64,000 nt of DNA from Bin87 sp965208015 (GCA_965208015.1 CBDBNT010000003.1:248001-312000), one strand, 5' to 3'; counted from the first letter of the stretch, positions 17,258 to 27,184 are shown. A program made the numbers and translations. Notes: generated from the sequence alone by a model not told the origin.

Positions 17258-18292
17258 CTACAGCGGCAGATAAACAGCCTCACCGCTTTGCGCGCTCGTG
17301 GTCACGGCTTCCGTCCACTCCATGTAATGGACGCCGATGTTAAACGGGGTGCGCATCACTGGGGCCCCGTCACGGATCGAGGCAATGAATTCCTGTTCGA
17401 CGGCCCAGGAGTAACGGCTCTCCGGTGGGTTGGCGATTTCCTGCAACTCGGCATCGCCGCGCTTGCCGCCGTAAACGCGCATCTGGCCGTCCACGTGGAT
17501 CGTGCCGTCGGTGCCGTAGAGCCATACGGAGTTTCCGGGTGACAACCCGGCGCACGCGCTGAATTTCATGCGGGCGGTGGCCCCGTTGGCCAGGCGGCAG
17601 AGGATGTCGACGGTGTCGGGCACGGTTATCGAACGCCAGTTGCCGTCGTCGTCCTTGCGGTGAGGGACGGTGATCTGGCTCATGGCCGTCACCTGGGTGG
17701 CACGGCCGACCCACCGAATCATGGCTTCGTACCAGATGCCCATGTTGAGGATGTTGAACCCGCTCATGTCGCGGTCCTGGCGCCAGTGGAGTGTGGAGTC
17801 GCGGTCGGCAAATCCAGTCTGGGACTGAACGTCCACGGATACGAGATCGCCCAGGAACCCCTCGGAGATCAGGCGTATGAGCAGGTCGTCGATGCCGAAG
17901 CTCATCGGCGACGGCACGATCTGGGTCACCAGGTTGGGTGATGCCTGGGAGGCGGCAAGCATCTCGTGGGCCTCGGCGGCGTTCATGGCCATGCGCGCCT
18001 CGCAGAGCACGTGCTTGCCGGCCGCCAGCGACGCAATGGTCAGCGTGCGGTGCATGTAGGGCCAGGTACCGATGCAGACGGCGTCCAGGCTCTCGTCTTC
18101 AAGCAGCTCTTCCCAGTTGTCGTACACGGTGGGAATGTTGAAGGCGTCGGCAACGCGCTGGCCCGACTCGCGGGACCGGTTGGCGACGGCGCCGATCTCC
18201 ACGCCGGGGGTGTCGTTGAACCCCGGTATGTGTCGATCGCGGGTGTTGCGGCCGGCGCCGATCAGGCCGACGCGGACGGATTCGATTGCCAC
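17258..18292 (-). CDS. Gfo/Idh/MocA family NAD(P)-dependent dehydrogenase
   Basis: This 344-residue protein has an N-terminal Rossmann fold (VRVGLIGAGRNTRDRHIPGF, residues 6-25), DAVCIGTWPYMHRTLTIASL and a C-terminal alpha/beta substrate domain. Such enzymes oxidise or reduce sugars, inositols or related polyols. The usual EKP motif after KHVLCE reads EARMAM, so the Lys that normally contacts cofactor and substrate is missing. The substrate is unknown. A TATAAT/TTGACC promoter lies about 65 bases upstream. The aldolase gene ends upstream of that promoter, so this gene is probably transcribed separately. Confidence 0.88.
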   Translation of the reverse strand: MAIESVRVGLIGAGRNTRDRHIPGFNDTPGVEIGAVANRSRESGQRVADAFNIPTVYDNWEELLEDESLDAVCIGTWPYMHRTLTIASLAAGKHVLCEARMAMNAAEAHEMLAASQASPNLVTQIVPSPMSFGIDDLLIRLISEGFLGDLVSVDVQSQTGFADRDSTLHWRQDRDMSGFNILNMGIWYEAMIRWVGRATQVTAMSQITVPHRKDDDGNWRSITVPDTVDILCRLANGATARMKFSACAGLSPGNSVWLYGTDGTIHVDGQMRVYGGKRGDAELQEIANPPESRYSWAVEQEFIASIRDGAPVMRTPFNIGVHYMEWTEAVTTSAQSGEAVYLPL

Positions 18293-18357
18293 AGTGGTAC
18301 CTCCTGAAGATACTTGGCCGCGCGCCCGGGTGCGGAAGTGAGGGCGCGGCGCGAGCG

Positions 18358-18387
18358 ATTATAGGGTAAGCCTCCCGGCACGGTCAA
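18358..18387 (-). promoter_or_regulatory. Sigma-70-type promoter for the Gfo/Idh gene
   Basis: On the minus strand TTGACC (18387-18382) and a perfect TATAAT (18363-18358) are separated by 18 bases, about 65 bases before the dehydrogenase ATG. Confidence 0.6.
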
Positions 18388-18410
18388 AACGGCAGCGCCC
18401 CATTAGCGCC

Positions 18411-19217
18411 TTACCCGATGGCGCCGCGGCGGATTTGCTGCAGGGCCATCTGCGCGTGCCACTCCATGGCCCCCAGGCCGACCACGCGCACCCCAACATC
18501 GAAGTAGCGCCGGGCCGAGGCTGCCATGGCGTCGAAGTCCGGCGAGTCCAGGCCCATGTTGTACATGATGGCCGCGCCGTGGCTCTCCGCGGTCTTTACG
18601 GCGTTCTCCAGCAGCCTCATAACCTTGGGGTCTTCGTACTTGAACGGCACGCCCAGGATCTTGGTCACGTCACCTGCGGCCAACCAGACCAACCTGATCC
18701 CGTCGATGGCCAGGATGTCATCCAAATCGCGCAGGCCGCCCTCGCTCTCCACGGTTGGCACTATCAACGTCCCTTCCCGGGTTTTGCGATTGAACTCCGG
18801 GAAGTCCTCGGCGGTCTCGAAACGGCGCAGATGAATGAGGCGGTGCCAGTCGTCCCGCAGACCCATCAATTCCTGGACCTCCTCCCTAGAGCCTACCGAA
18901 ACCGTTACGGCTGTGGCCCCAAGGGACAAAGCGCGAGCCGCGTCGGAAACCGTGCGCCGGTCGGCGCCGGTTGCCCACGGAAACGCCTGGACCCGGACCA
19001 TAGGAGAGATGCCCGTACCCCGGGCTGCCCGGATCAGGTGGGCGATGTTATCCCAATCGTGAGCGGTGAACATCATGTCGGCCATGAAACAGTCCATACC
19101 CGCCAGGCCAGCGACTTCCACTAGGTTCGGGTGGCTGAACACGTAGGCGCACAGGGAGGGTTGTCCCGATTCAAGATTGGCCAGCAGCCGATCAGTCGAT
19201 GGGTCAGGGAAGAGCAC
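18411..19217 (-). CDS. HpcH/HpaI aldolase/citrate lyase family protein
   Basis: This 268-residue TIM-barrel class II aldolase-like protein has AGMDCFMADMMFTAHDW (residues ~38-55), GISPMVRVQAFPWA, the metal-binding Glu strand LIVPTVESEGGLRDLDDI, and WLAAGDVTKILGVPFKY in place of the usual GpxDLsxslG. The family cleaves or forms 2-oxo-acid aldols such as 2-keto-3-deoxy acids. The start is set at GTG 19217, which has GAGG six bases upstream; the open frame runs on to 19280 without support. It may act with the neighbouring sugar-type dehydrogenase; that is inference. Confidence 0.84.
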   Translation of the reverse strand: MLFPDPSTDRLLANLESGQPSLCAYVFSHPNLVEVAGLAGMDCFMADMMFTAHDWDNIAHLIRAARGTGISPMVRVQAFPWATGADRRTVSDAARALSLGATAVTVSVGSREEVQELMGLRDDWHRLIHLRRFETAEDFPEFNRKTREGTLIVPTVESEGGLRDLDDILAIDGIRLVWLAAGDVTKILGVPFKYEDPKVMRLLENAVKTAESHGAAIMYNMGLDSPDFDAMAASARRYFDVGVRVVGLGAMEWHAQMALQQIRRGAIG

Positions 19218-19325
19218 GGGCCACCTCGCATGTAATTGATGTGTTGGGGGTATCGTACCAGAGATCGGTCCACACCCCACTGTGCAACGCGACCCAGGAC
19301 ATGGTGGATAGCATGGATCGAACGT

Positions 19326-22300
19326 TCATCTATCCACGACGCGGTAGATGATCGTACCGTCATTGGCATAGGCCAGTTCGAGGGTTCCATCGTTCACCAT
19401 CTGATCGAATTTCTCGATGCCGTGCGGGAGGTAGTAGATGCGCTCCAGGTCACCCACCACGATGTAGCGCACGCTGTACCGGTCGATCAGGTCCAGCGCC
19501 GCATTCTTGCTGAGCGTGTTGTAGATGCTGGACACGTCCCTTGCCCGTTCCTGGATCAGGTCCCAGTCGTTGCGTTGCTGGGTCTGGTGCCACGGCCAGC
19601 CGATCACCGTTGGCAAGCCGGTGTATACCGACATTCCGCTATTCCAGCGGTATTGGTCGCCGTGGGCTTCCAGGATCACCGGCGACCCGGAGACATTGTC
19701 CTGCAACCACCGGATGGCGTCGGCGTCCCAGCGCATTTCGATGGGCTCGTCGCGCTCGTAGTGCACGGTGCCCGGCATCCATGCCGCGCCGTCCAGAGTG
19801 AGCGGCGTGGAGTGAAAACGGTCCTGAGTACGCACGGGAGTTGCCAGCACCGGGTATATCATCGCGCCGATCGCAACAATGACAACGATCTGGGCGAACG
19901 ACAGGCGGATCAATCTTCCGAAGTATCCCTCGCGGAAACGCCACGCGCGCCAGCCCCGCCAGAACCCGTAAGCTCCAGCTACACCGAACAACAGCCATGC
20001 CACCAGGTAATACTTGAAGACCGTGTTCATACGGGCGATGTCGCCTTCGACGCGGACGAAGTCCACACCGATGCCTATGGCCAGGGCGACGGCCAGCATG
20101 CCCAGGGCGGCCACATCGGAGCGTGTGGTTGACTCCTGGCCGCTGAGCAGCGTGGTCGCCAGCGACCAGCAGGTCAGCGTCAGCAGGACCATGAGCACGC
20201 CGGCGGTAAGGAACCCGGCGGCCCAGAAGTAACACGCCACGGCCAACCCAGCCAGCACGCCCACCAGGATCCACTGGTGCACCGTCGGAATCGAGGTCGC
20301 CGCGCTGATCCTGCTCCGCAGCGGTCCGAACGCTCTCGGCAGCGTCGTCGATAGCAGCGCCAATGCCGCCAGCAGCGACAGCGCGTGGATCAGCAGGTAG
20401 TTGGACAACGGCGTCCGCCAACGGGTCGGCTCGATGCCCGTGCCGAACGTTTCCGTCGCGCCGTGGAACGGCAGGAAAGCGACGTAGCTGACCGCAGCGG
20501 CCAACAATGCGAGGGCAATCCCAAGGGCAATCCGAACCTTGAACTCGCCCGGCATCAGCCATGCGGCGGACGCCGCGAACCCGACCATGAGCAGGGCGTA
20601 GGCCGGGTACTCCCAGGAGTTGATGGTCCACAGGCTGCCCACCGCCAAGCCCATCAGCGCGACGCACGCCCAGGTCCAGATGCTCTTCGGGCCGCTCCGC
20701 GCCACGCCGAGCAGGGCGGCAAACCCCAGGGCCAGCGCCAAGAGCGCAAATGGCATGGTCATCATGTGGGCGTGAAGGTCGGCGAAGAGGAAGGTGAAAA
20801 ACGGAAACTCGGTAATGTGAAATCCCAGGTCAACGTGATCACGCGTTTCCAGCCACGGAGTCAACACGCTGGGTTCAAAGCTGGGGATCTCGGGTATGGC
20901 TCGGCTGCTTCGCCAAAAGTCGAAAGCCGACAGGGGCACGGGTATCCCGTTTACGCGAGCAGACAGGATGTGAAACAGCTGGACCGCTCCGTCCAGGTTT
21001 CCGGCAATCGCCACCATCACCGCGCTCGCCAGGCCGATTGCCGCCGCGCTGCCGGGCAGCCAACGACGCATTCGTCCCCAAGGAACCACCTGTCCCACGC
21101 TATGAGCCGGCTGATCGGGCGCCGGCGCCTCCGCACGATCTCTTCCGGCCGCTTTGACGAAGTAGTACGCCAGGGCGCCGGCGCCGGTTGCGGTCAGGGC
21201 GAACAGCGTAGGCACGGCCAGATTGAACGCAGTTGCCGGTGGTATTCCGGTGAGACGGGTGGGAATGGACAGGATGAAGTAGCCCCAGTAGTAGTAGTTC
21301 AGGTAGCCGCCGGCAAACCACGGATCGAACGGCGGCAGCACCGAGGAGCGTATTACGGCGGTGAAATAGGCCAACTCCATGGGTTTTTCGCCGCCGCGCC
21401 ACGGGTGCCACAGGTCCGGATTGGCCGCGCGGATCAGCACGAAAGCCAGGTACGCCAGCACGAACAAAGCTTCGGCGGCCAGCACCATGCGCCAATGATC
21501 CCGCAGCCACCCGGCTATATCGCGCCAACTTACTGCCAGCACCACGGCCGACGGTATCGCCACGACCAGCATCGCCAACGCTATGGCGGCAATCGAAAAC
21601 TCCACCGCACCGGAGTTGACCAATAGCCAAGCGACCCATGCCACCAGCAGCAGTCCGACCACGCGGGAGAACAGCAAGCCGCGGTCGTGCAGCGGGCGCA
21701 GCACCCACCAAGTCAGCGGAAACGCGATCAGGCAGATCAGCTCCAACGCCAGTAACCAACTCAGCCACGGCACCCGGTTGGGCCAGCCGTCTGGCCGAAA
21801 AACGTGCGACCAGGTACCTCCGTCTTGCTGCGCCTCCAGCTCATCAGGAGTCAGCATGAGCGGCGCGGTTTCCTGGGGGTCCCCCGTACTATCGTCGATA
21901 CGAGACCGAATCTCGCTGCGGGTCAGTCGGTCCGCGTTTCGGAACACCAGCGCCTGTGGGTGGTCATACCCGATGACGTTTTCGTCGGCGTATCCCAGGT
22001 TCAGCCCGCGGTGGCGCCCCGGCTGCCACGACGACTTCTCGATGCGAACCGGTGCGGGCAGGCCGGCGCGCCCGTACGGGTCGTCGCGGAGCTCAAAGCC
22101 GGCCAACGTGGGATACGAGGAGAACGACCGCTCCAGTCGATAGCCCAGATCTCCGGCGAACAGCAGGCGGAGGAACGCCGAACTCTGCGGGTATTCGTCG
22201 GGCAACCGGGCCACCGATCCGTAGGCCCGGTTGGAATAGAAGACCAGGTAATCGCTCGACGACAGCCGTCCTGCCAACTCGGGAATCTTGTTACGGTCGC

Positions 22301-24056
22301 TGTCGGGATGATAGGCCGCAAAAGTCCAGACATCGTACCGGCCGAGGTCGGGAATGCGCTCATCCCAATAGGAACCGCCGTTGATGATGGGCGCGCCCGG
22401 CGCAACGTTGGCCTTGATCCACTCCGAAGCCAAAACCGCCGTATGGGGACGGCTGTAGATGCTGGAGAAGGCGAGAGCATACAGGATGGTAGACGCAACG
22501 ACGACCGCGAGTACCGCGATGCTGACCGGGTAGGCATACCGCCGGGCCGTCGCCACCAGCGCCGGCCAACGCGAAGGTTGATGATCCCGCCCTGCGGCGG
22601 GTTCCATTGGCCGGCCAGTTGCTGAAATCACCCTGCCGCCGGTGGGAGGCGTTGCGTGCCACTCTTCGGAGAATGGAGCATCATCGCCGAATAGCGGTTC
22701 GTCGAAGATCAGATCGTCCCCGACGGTTGGCGGGGTGGCGTGCCACTCTTCCGAAAACGGTGCGTCGTCGGGCGGGACGGCTGCATCCCGAGAGCCCCGG
22801 TCACGCCGCGCCTGCGTCCAGGTGACGAACGCCACCAGCATCCGCGCTCCCATCAGAACGTAGAAGGGCATGAGCGGGAAGACGTAGCGCAGGAATTTGA
22901 CCTCGAACAATTCTAGGAAGACGAAGGCGGGCACGGCCCAGGCCAGCAGGAGAAGATCGAACCGCTGCGTCAACCCGCCGCGCCATGCCAGCCACGCGGT
23001 GATCGGTGCGGCCAGCCACGCAACGATACCCAACGGAAGTCCCAGCCCCCAAACCGAGGTCTGCCGGATCTGATACCAGAAGGCCGGCGTGTCGGCGTAT
23101 TGCCAGGTGAACGGCCAATGTCCGGCCTCCCGCGCCATTTCCGCCTGGGCCCGAATGTCGGATACGAACGTGCTGAAATCCAGGAAGGCATACGGGGTGG
23201 TGATGAAAAACGCCGCCAACGCCAGCAGACCGGCGAGTACAACCATCGGCGCGAATCTCACGGCCGACCATACCGTGAGGTCGGCCCACCGGCCGCCAGC
23301 GCGATCTTTCCAGGCCCAGAGGAACACCAGCGCCAGCGGCGCGAGGATGGGCGCCACCGACACCTTGGGCGCCATGGCCAGGCCGACCAGCAGACCCAGC
23401 AGTGCCGCGTCGCGGATGCGACGGGTGTCCATGAACCGGAGCATCGCCCATAGCGCCGCCAGCGAAGTAAGGACGGTAAACGGTTCCGGCCGGTAGAAAT
23501 GGGCGTGCTGGATATGGATGACGGCAAAGGCGGTGAGTGCCGCCGCCAGCAAGCCCGTCCAGGTGCCGTACATCCGGCGCCCGATGACAAACATCAGGGC
23601 CACTGACGCCGTGTCCGCCAGGGCGGTCAGGGTCCGGCCGGCGAACCGCATGTCCATCGCGCCCCAGTCGGCGAACAGCTCGGCCACTGACCGGATCAGC
23701 ACCAGGGCGTAGATCAGGATGCTGCCCAGCGGAAACCAGTGCGGGTTGAGCGGGCTGCGTTCCGCCGAGAGCGCAGTTCCAATGTCGGGCAGGCCGACCC
23801 GCATCTCGGGCCACTGGGCCAGCCAAGTCTCGTGCCCTGGCGCCTCGGTTAACACGCGGAACATGTCGTCGGCGCGCAGGTAGAAGGACCGCTCGTCCGG
23901 GTGGAACCCGTGGCCCTGGTCCCAGTCGATGCCGTACAGTCGCAGCGCCAACGCGACGATCAGCAGCGCGGGGAGCAGAAAATTAGGCCCCCACAGCCTG
24001 CGCAGTGGGGCGAAGAGGCGAAGCCGCTGGGCGTCCATGGGAAGTGGGCGCATCAA
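19326..24056 (-). CDS. Giant GT-C/DUF2298 (YYY) membrane protein
   Basis: This is a 1576-residue polytopic membrane protein with two modules. The N-terminal part (about 1-560) looks like an ArnT/PMT-type GT-C glycosyltransferase: a first-loop acidic pair in GHGFHPDERSFYLR, many helices, and HIQHAHFYRPEPFTVL. A charged insert near residues 420-480 contains a duplicated DDAPFSEEWHATPPT. The C-terminal part (about 760-1576) is DUF2298: PPFDPWFAGGYLNYYYWGYF, DLHAHMMTMPFALLALALG, SLWTINSWEYPAYALL, FVRVEGDIARMNTVFKYYL, GWPWHQTQQRNDW. It likely transfers sugars from a lipid carrier outside the membrane. This architecture is seen mainly in Chloroflexi and Archaea. The start could also be Met 24038. 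Confidence 0.88.
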   Translation of the reverse strand: MMRPLPMDAQRLRLFAPLRRLWGPNFLLPALLIVALALRLYGIDWDQGHGFHPDERSFYLRADDMFRVLTEAPGHETWLAQWPEMRVGLPDIGTALSAERSPLNPHWFPLGSILIYALVLIRSVAELFADWGAMDMRFAGRTLTALADTASVALMFVIGRRMYGTWTGLLAAALTAFAVIHIQHAHFYRPEPFTVLTSLAALWAMLRFMDTRRIRDAALLGLLVGLAMAPKVSVAPILAPLALVFLWAWKDRAGGRWADLTVWSAVRFAPMVVLAGLLALAAFFITTPYAFLDFSTFVSDIRAQAEMAREAGHWPFTWQYADTPAFWYQIRQTSVWGLGLPLGIVAWLAAPITAWLAWRGGLTQRFDLLLLAWAVPAFVFLELFEVKFLRYVFPLMPFYVLMGARMLVAFVTWTQARRDRGSRDAAVPPDDAPFSEEWHATPPTVGDDLIFDEPLFGDDAPFSEEWHATPPTGGRVISATGRPMEPAAGRDHQPSRWPALVATARRYAYPVSIAVLAVVVASTILYALAFSSIYSRPHTAVLASEWIKANVAPGAPIINGGSYWDERIPDLGRYDVWTFAAYHPDSDRNKIPELAGRLSSSDYLVFYSNRAYGSVARLPDEYPQSSAFLRLLFAGDLGYRLERSFSSYPTLAGFELRDDPYGRAGLPAPVRIEKSSWQPGRHRGLNLGYADENVIGYDHPQALVFRNADRLTRSEIRSRIDDSTGDPQETAPLMLTPDELEAQQDGGTWSHVFRPDGWPNRVPWLSWLLALELICLIAFPLTWWVLRPLHDRGLLFSRVVGLLLVAWVAWLLVNSGAVEFSIAAIALAMLVVAIPSAVVLAVSWRDIAGWLRDHWRMVLAAEALFVLAYLAFVLIRAANPDLWHPWRGGEKPMELAYFTAVIRSSVLPPFDPWFAGGYLNYYYWGYFILSIPTRLTGIPPATAFNLAVPTLFALTATGAGALAYYFVKAAGRDRAEAPAPDQPAHSVGQVVPWGRMRRWLPGSAAAIGLASAVMVAIAGNLDGAVQLFHILSARVNGIPVPLSAFDFWRSSRAIPEIPSFEPSVLTPWLETRDHVDLGFHITEFPFFTFLFADLHAHMMTMPFALLALALGFAALLGVARSGPKSIWTWACVALMGLAVGSLWTINSWEYPAYALLMVGFAASAAWLMPGEFKVRIALGIALALLAAAVSYVAFLPFHGATETFGTGIEPTRWRTPLSNYLLIHALSLLAALALLSTTLPRAFGPLRSRISAATSIPTVHQWILVGVLAGLAVACYFWAAGFLTAGVLMVLLTLTCWSLATTLLSGQESTTRSDVAALGMLAVALAIGIGVDFVRVEGDIARMNTVFKYYLVAWLLFGVAGAYGFWRGWRAWRFREGYFGRLIRLSFAQIVVIVAIGAMIYPVLATPVRTQDRFHSTPLTLDGAAWMPGTVHYERDEPIEMRWDADAIRWLQDNVSGSPVILEAHGDQYRWNSGMSVYTGLPTVIGWPWHQTQQRNDWDLIQERARDVSSIYNTLSKNAALDLIDRYSVRYIVVGDLERIYYLPHGIEKFDQMVNDGTLELAYANDGTIIYRVVDR

Positions 24057-24069
24057 CCGCCAGGAATTG

Positions 24070-25077
24070 CTACGAAATCAGGCAGCATAGGTCGGCGGTG
24101 CGGCAGGAGTATCCCCACTCGTTGTCGTACCAGCCCAGAATCTTGACCATGCTGTCGTCCAGCACCATGGTGCTCAGGCCGTCGAAGACACAGCTGTGGG
24201 TATTTCCGCGTATATCAGAGCTTACGATGGGGTCTTCAGTGTATTCCAGGATGCCCTTCAGGGGCCCCTCGGCGGCGGCCCTGAAGGCGGCGTTGACCTC
24301 GTCCTTGGTGACGTTCTGCTTGAGGTCAGCCACAAAGTCGGTGGCAGACCCTATGGACGTGGGGATGCGGTAGGCGATGCCGTGGAGCTTGCCGTTCAGC
24401 TCGGGCAGCACCACGCCCACGGAACGGGCCGCGCCGGTGCTGGTGGGAATGATGTTCTGCGCCGCAGCCCGGGCCCGCCGCAGGTCCCGGTGGTTGCGGT
24501 CCAGGATGCTCTGGTCGTTGGTGTAAGCGTGTATGGTGGACATCAAGCCGCGCTCGACGCCGAAAGCGTCGTGTAGCACCTTGACCATGGGCGCGAAGCA
24601 ATTGGTGGTACAGGACGCGTTGGATATGATCCGGTGCTCGTCACCCTTGTAAGCCTCGTCATTGACTCCCAGGACGATGGTGGCGTCGGCACCGCGTGCC
24701 GGCGCGGAGATGATCACCTTCTCGGCGCCGCCGCTGTCGATGTGGGCCGCGGCCTTGGCGGCGTCGGTGAACCTGCCGGTGCATTCCACGACAATGTCGA
24801 CGTCCATCTCGGACCAGGGGATGTTCGCCGGGTCGGTCTCCTGGAACATGCGGATGGGCTTGCCGTCGATGACCAGGTTGCCGTTGTCGGTGCCCACGGT
24901 TCCGGCGTAGGGCCCGTAGGTGCTGTCGTACTTGAACAGATGGGCGGCGGTATCAGGATCACCCAAGCCGTTCACTGCGGCCAGGTCCAGGCGTTCATGA
25001 TAGGTGGGCGAAAGAGCCGCGCGGGCGACCAAACGTCCGATCCGCCCGAACCCATTGATACCGATGCGCGTCGCCAT
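24070..25077 (-). CDS. gap: Type I glyceraldehyde-3-phosphate dehydrogenase
   Basis: This 335-residue GAPDH interconverts glyceraldehyde-3-phosphate and 1,3-bisphosphoglycerate in glycolysis. Visible features are the NAD-binding start RIGINGFGRIGRLVARAA, the catalytic loop IISNASCTTNCFAPMVKVL (Cys about 155), the His in MSTIHAYTNDQ, NIIPTSTGAARSVGVVLPEL and the C-terminal WYDNEWGYSCR. It ends only 13 bases before the YYY gene starts, so the two may be co-transcribed. A TATAAT lies about 130 bases upstream on the same strand (25209-25204). Confidence 0.97.
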   Translation of the reverse strand: MATRIGINGFGRIGRLVARAALSPTYHERLDLAAVNGLGDPDTAAHLFKYDSTYGPYAGTVGTDNGNLVIDGKPIRMFQETDPANIPWSEMDVDIVVECTGRFTDAAKAAAHIDSGGAEKVIISAPARGADATIVLGVNDEAYKGDEHRIISNASCTTNCFAPMVKVLHDAFGVERGLMSTIHAYTNDQSILDRNHRDLRRARAAAQNIIPTSTGAARSVGVVLPELNGKLHGIAYRIPTSIGSATDFVADLKQNVTKDEVNAAFRAAAEGPLKGILEYTEDPIVSSDIRGNTHSCVFDGLSTMVLDDSMVKILGWYDNEWGYSCRTADLCCLIS

Positions 25078-25262
25078 CGTAGAGTGCCTCCCCTCAGTTC
25101 AAACGTGGCCAATTGTATCGAAAGGCAGAACACGCGAGGCATGTACTGTCCGGCCGGCGAAGTGCAGTATCGAGCCGTCATGCAGACCCTGCCGGCGTCC
25201 GCGATTATACCACCCAAAGGGCGGATTCGGGCCGGCCGGAAACACCTGGTGGGGCCACCCGG

Positions 25263-26567
25263 CTACCGGGTGCCGAGTCTCCGGTACACCCCCATCCCCG
25301 CGTACCGGGCGGCGTCGCCCAGCTCCGCCTCGATGCGCAGCAGACGGTTGTATTTGGCCACGCGCTCTGACCGCGCCGGGGCGCCTGTCTTGATTTGGCC
25401 CACGTTCCAGGCGACGGCCAGGTCGGCGATGGTGGTGTCCTCGGTTTCGCCGGAGCGGTGGCTCATCACGGCCGTCCAGTCGGCGTCCCGCGCCATGCCC
25501 AACGCGGCAGCGGTCTCGGAGAGCGTGCCGATCTGGTTGGGCTTGAGCAGGATGGCGTTGCCGGCTTCGTCGTCAATGCCACGCCGCAGCCGGCCGATGT
25601 TGGTCACCAGCAGGTCGTCGCCGACCAACTGCACCGACTGGCCGAGCCTCTGGGTCATGGTCGACCAGCCGGCCCAGTCGTCTTCGAAAAGACCGTCTTC
25701 GATGCTGATGATGGGATACTCGGCGCACCACCCGGCATACAGGTCGACCAGTTCACCGGCGGCGAGTGACACGCCTTCCCGCTCGAGATGGTAGTTAGAC
25801 GCCTTGGCGTCCCACAGTTCCGACGCCGCTACGTCCAGGGCGATGTGGACCTGCTCTCCCGGCCGATATCCGGCCGTTTCGATGGCCTGCAATACCACTT
25901 CGATGGCGTCGCGGTTGGACGGCAGTGTGGGGGCGAAACCGCCCTCGTCGCCCACGTTCAGGTTGTGCCCACCGTTTCTCAAGATGGACTTCAGCGCCTG
26001 GTAGATCTCGACGCCGGCGCGCAGCGCGTCGGAGAAACAGTCGAACCCGGCGGGAGCGACCATGAACTCTTGCACGTCGGCGGAGTTTGACGCATGCCGT
26101 CCGCCGTTGAGAATGTTCAGCAGCGGCACCGGCAGGCTCACCTCGCCGCAGCCGGCCAAGTGTCGCCAGAGAGAGCCGCCGGTAGCGGACGCGGCAGCAG
26201 CACGGGCGGTTGCCATGGAGACCGCGAGCACCGCGTTGGCGCCCAGGCCGCTCTTGTCTGCGGTGCCGTCCAACTCGTTCAGACGGCGGTCAACGGCCGC
26301 CTGGTCGAATGGAGACGCTCCGGCCAGCGCTGGGCCAATGCGGTCGTTGACGTTACCCACGGCGGTCAGCGTGCCGCCGCCGCCGAACCGAGCCCGGTCG
26401 CCGTCGCGGAGTTCCAGCGCCTCGTAGCTGCCCGTGCTGGCCCCCGACGGTACCAGGGCCAGACCGACGCTGCCGTCGGACAGGGTCACCTCCGCTTCGA
26501 CCGTGGGGTTGCCCCGGGAGTCCAGCGCCTCCCGCCCGATCACCGATGCGATAGTGGCTTCAGCCAT
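25263..26567 (-). CDS. eno: Enolase (phosphopyruvate hydratase)
   Basis: This 434-residue enzyme converts 2-phosphoglycerate to phosphoenolpyruvate. It has the start IASVIGREALDSRGNPTVEA, the flexible loop SGASTGSYEALELRDGD, the signature HASNSADVQEFMVAP, the metal ligands in SIEDGLFEDDW and LVGDDLLVTN, the catalytic Lys in LLKPNQIGTLSE, and SHRSGETEDT. ATG 26567 is used because GGAGGTG precedes it; the longer frame to 26711 is a shadow. The start overlaps the end of the LOG-like gene by eight bases, implying translational coupling. Confidence 0.97.
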   Translation of the reverse strand: MAEATIASVIGREALDSRGNPTVEAEVTLSDGSVGLALVPSGASTGSYEALELRDGDRARFGGGGTLTAVGNVNDRIGPALAGASPFDQAAVDRRLNELDGTADKSGLGANAVLAVSMATARAAAASATGGSLWRHLAGCGEVSLPVPLLNILNGGRHASNSADVQEFMVAPAGFDCFSDALRAGVEIYQALKSILRNGGHNLNVGDEGGFAPTLPSNRDAIEVVLQAIETAGYRPGEQVHIALDVAASELWDAKASNYHLEREGVSLAAGELVDLYAGWCAEYPIISIEDGLFEDDWAGWSTMTQRLGQSVQLVGDDLLVTNIGRLRRGIDDEAGNAILLKPNQIGTLSETAAALGMARDADWTAVMSHRSGETEDTTIADLAVAWNVGQIKTGAPARSERVAKYNRLLRIEAELGDAARYAGMGVYRRLGTR

Positions 26568-27096
26568 TGGGCACCTCCGGCAGCGGTTCGGAAAAGGCGA
26601 CGGTCTGGGTCTCATCCGTGCGGGCCAGGGCCGCGGCGACCGCCTTGTCCACCGCGTCGGCCGGGTCATCGGCAATGATGTAATTATCGCCCACGGGCAA
26701 ACCATCGCCACGCAGCGTCAGCGGCCAGCTGTGCAGAGAGATCACGGGTATGCCGTAGCTGAGCGCGTAGGCGATTTCCGAGAGAGTGCCGAATGCGCCG
26801 CCCACGGCGATGACCGCCTGCCCAGTGCTCACCACCGCGACGTTCCGCGCGAACCCCATGTTGGTGGCAACGGGGAAGTCCACCCACTCATTAGCGGTAT
26901 GCGGCGACCCGCCCGGCAGGATGCCGATGGTGGTGCCGTTCTCCGACTTTGACCCCTTGCACACCGCCTCCATCACGCCGGTCAATCCGCCACAGACCAG
27001 GGTGATGCCCCGGCGAGCCAGTTCCTTCCCAACTCCTTCCGCAAGCGCGTACACATGGGGTGGCGGGTCGTAGTTGCCGATAACTGCGATGATCAT
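26560..27096 (-). CDS. TIGR00725/LOG-like Rossmann-fold protein
   Basis: The product is 178 residues from ATG 27096, which has GGAGGT upstream. It has the lysine-decarboxylase-like/LOG fold: AVIGNYDPPP, LVCGGLTGVMEAVCKGSKSE, GILPGG, and VAVGGAFGTLSEIAYALSYG, matching the GGxGT motif of the family. LOG proteins release free cytokinin-type bases from nucleotides, but the TIGR00725 branch is uncharacterised, so no function is assigned. It overlaps eno by eight bases and follows nuoN after 88 bases. Confidence 0.82.
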   Translation of the reverse strand: MIIAVIGNYDPPPHVYALAEGVGKELARRGITLVCGGLTGVMEAVCKGSKSENGTTIGILPGGSPHTANEWVDFPVATNMGFARNVAVVSTGQAVIAVGGAFGTLSEIAYALSYGIPVISLHSWPLTLRGDGLPVGDNYIIADDPADAVDKAVAAALARTDETQTVAFSEPLPEVPNG

Positions 27097-27184
27097 GGAG
27101 ACGATACCTCCAATGTTAGTGTGGACCACCAGAGGAGAAGGAGTATTCTTCCTTCCATCCCGATCTCCCTTGATGTCTAATGCC

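Noticed and set aside
16648..17283. Intact 211-residue epimerase gene
   Set aside because: The first 90 residues lack a Rossmann start, the active-site Lys is lost and the C-terminal half is missing.
20385..21626. 413-codon plus-strand frame over the YYY gene
   Set aside because: It is a Gln/Arg/His-rich shadow of membrane-protein codons and has no motif.
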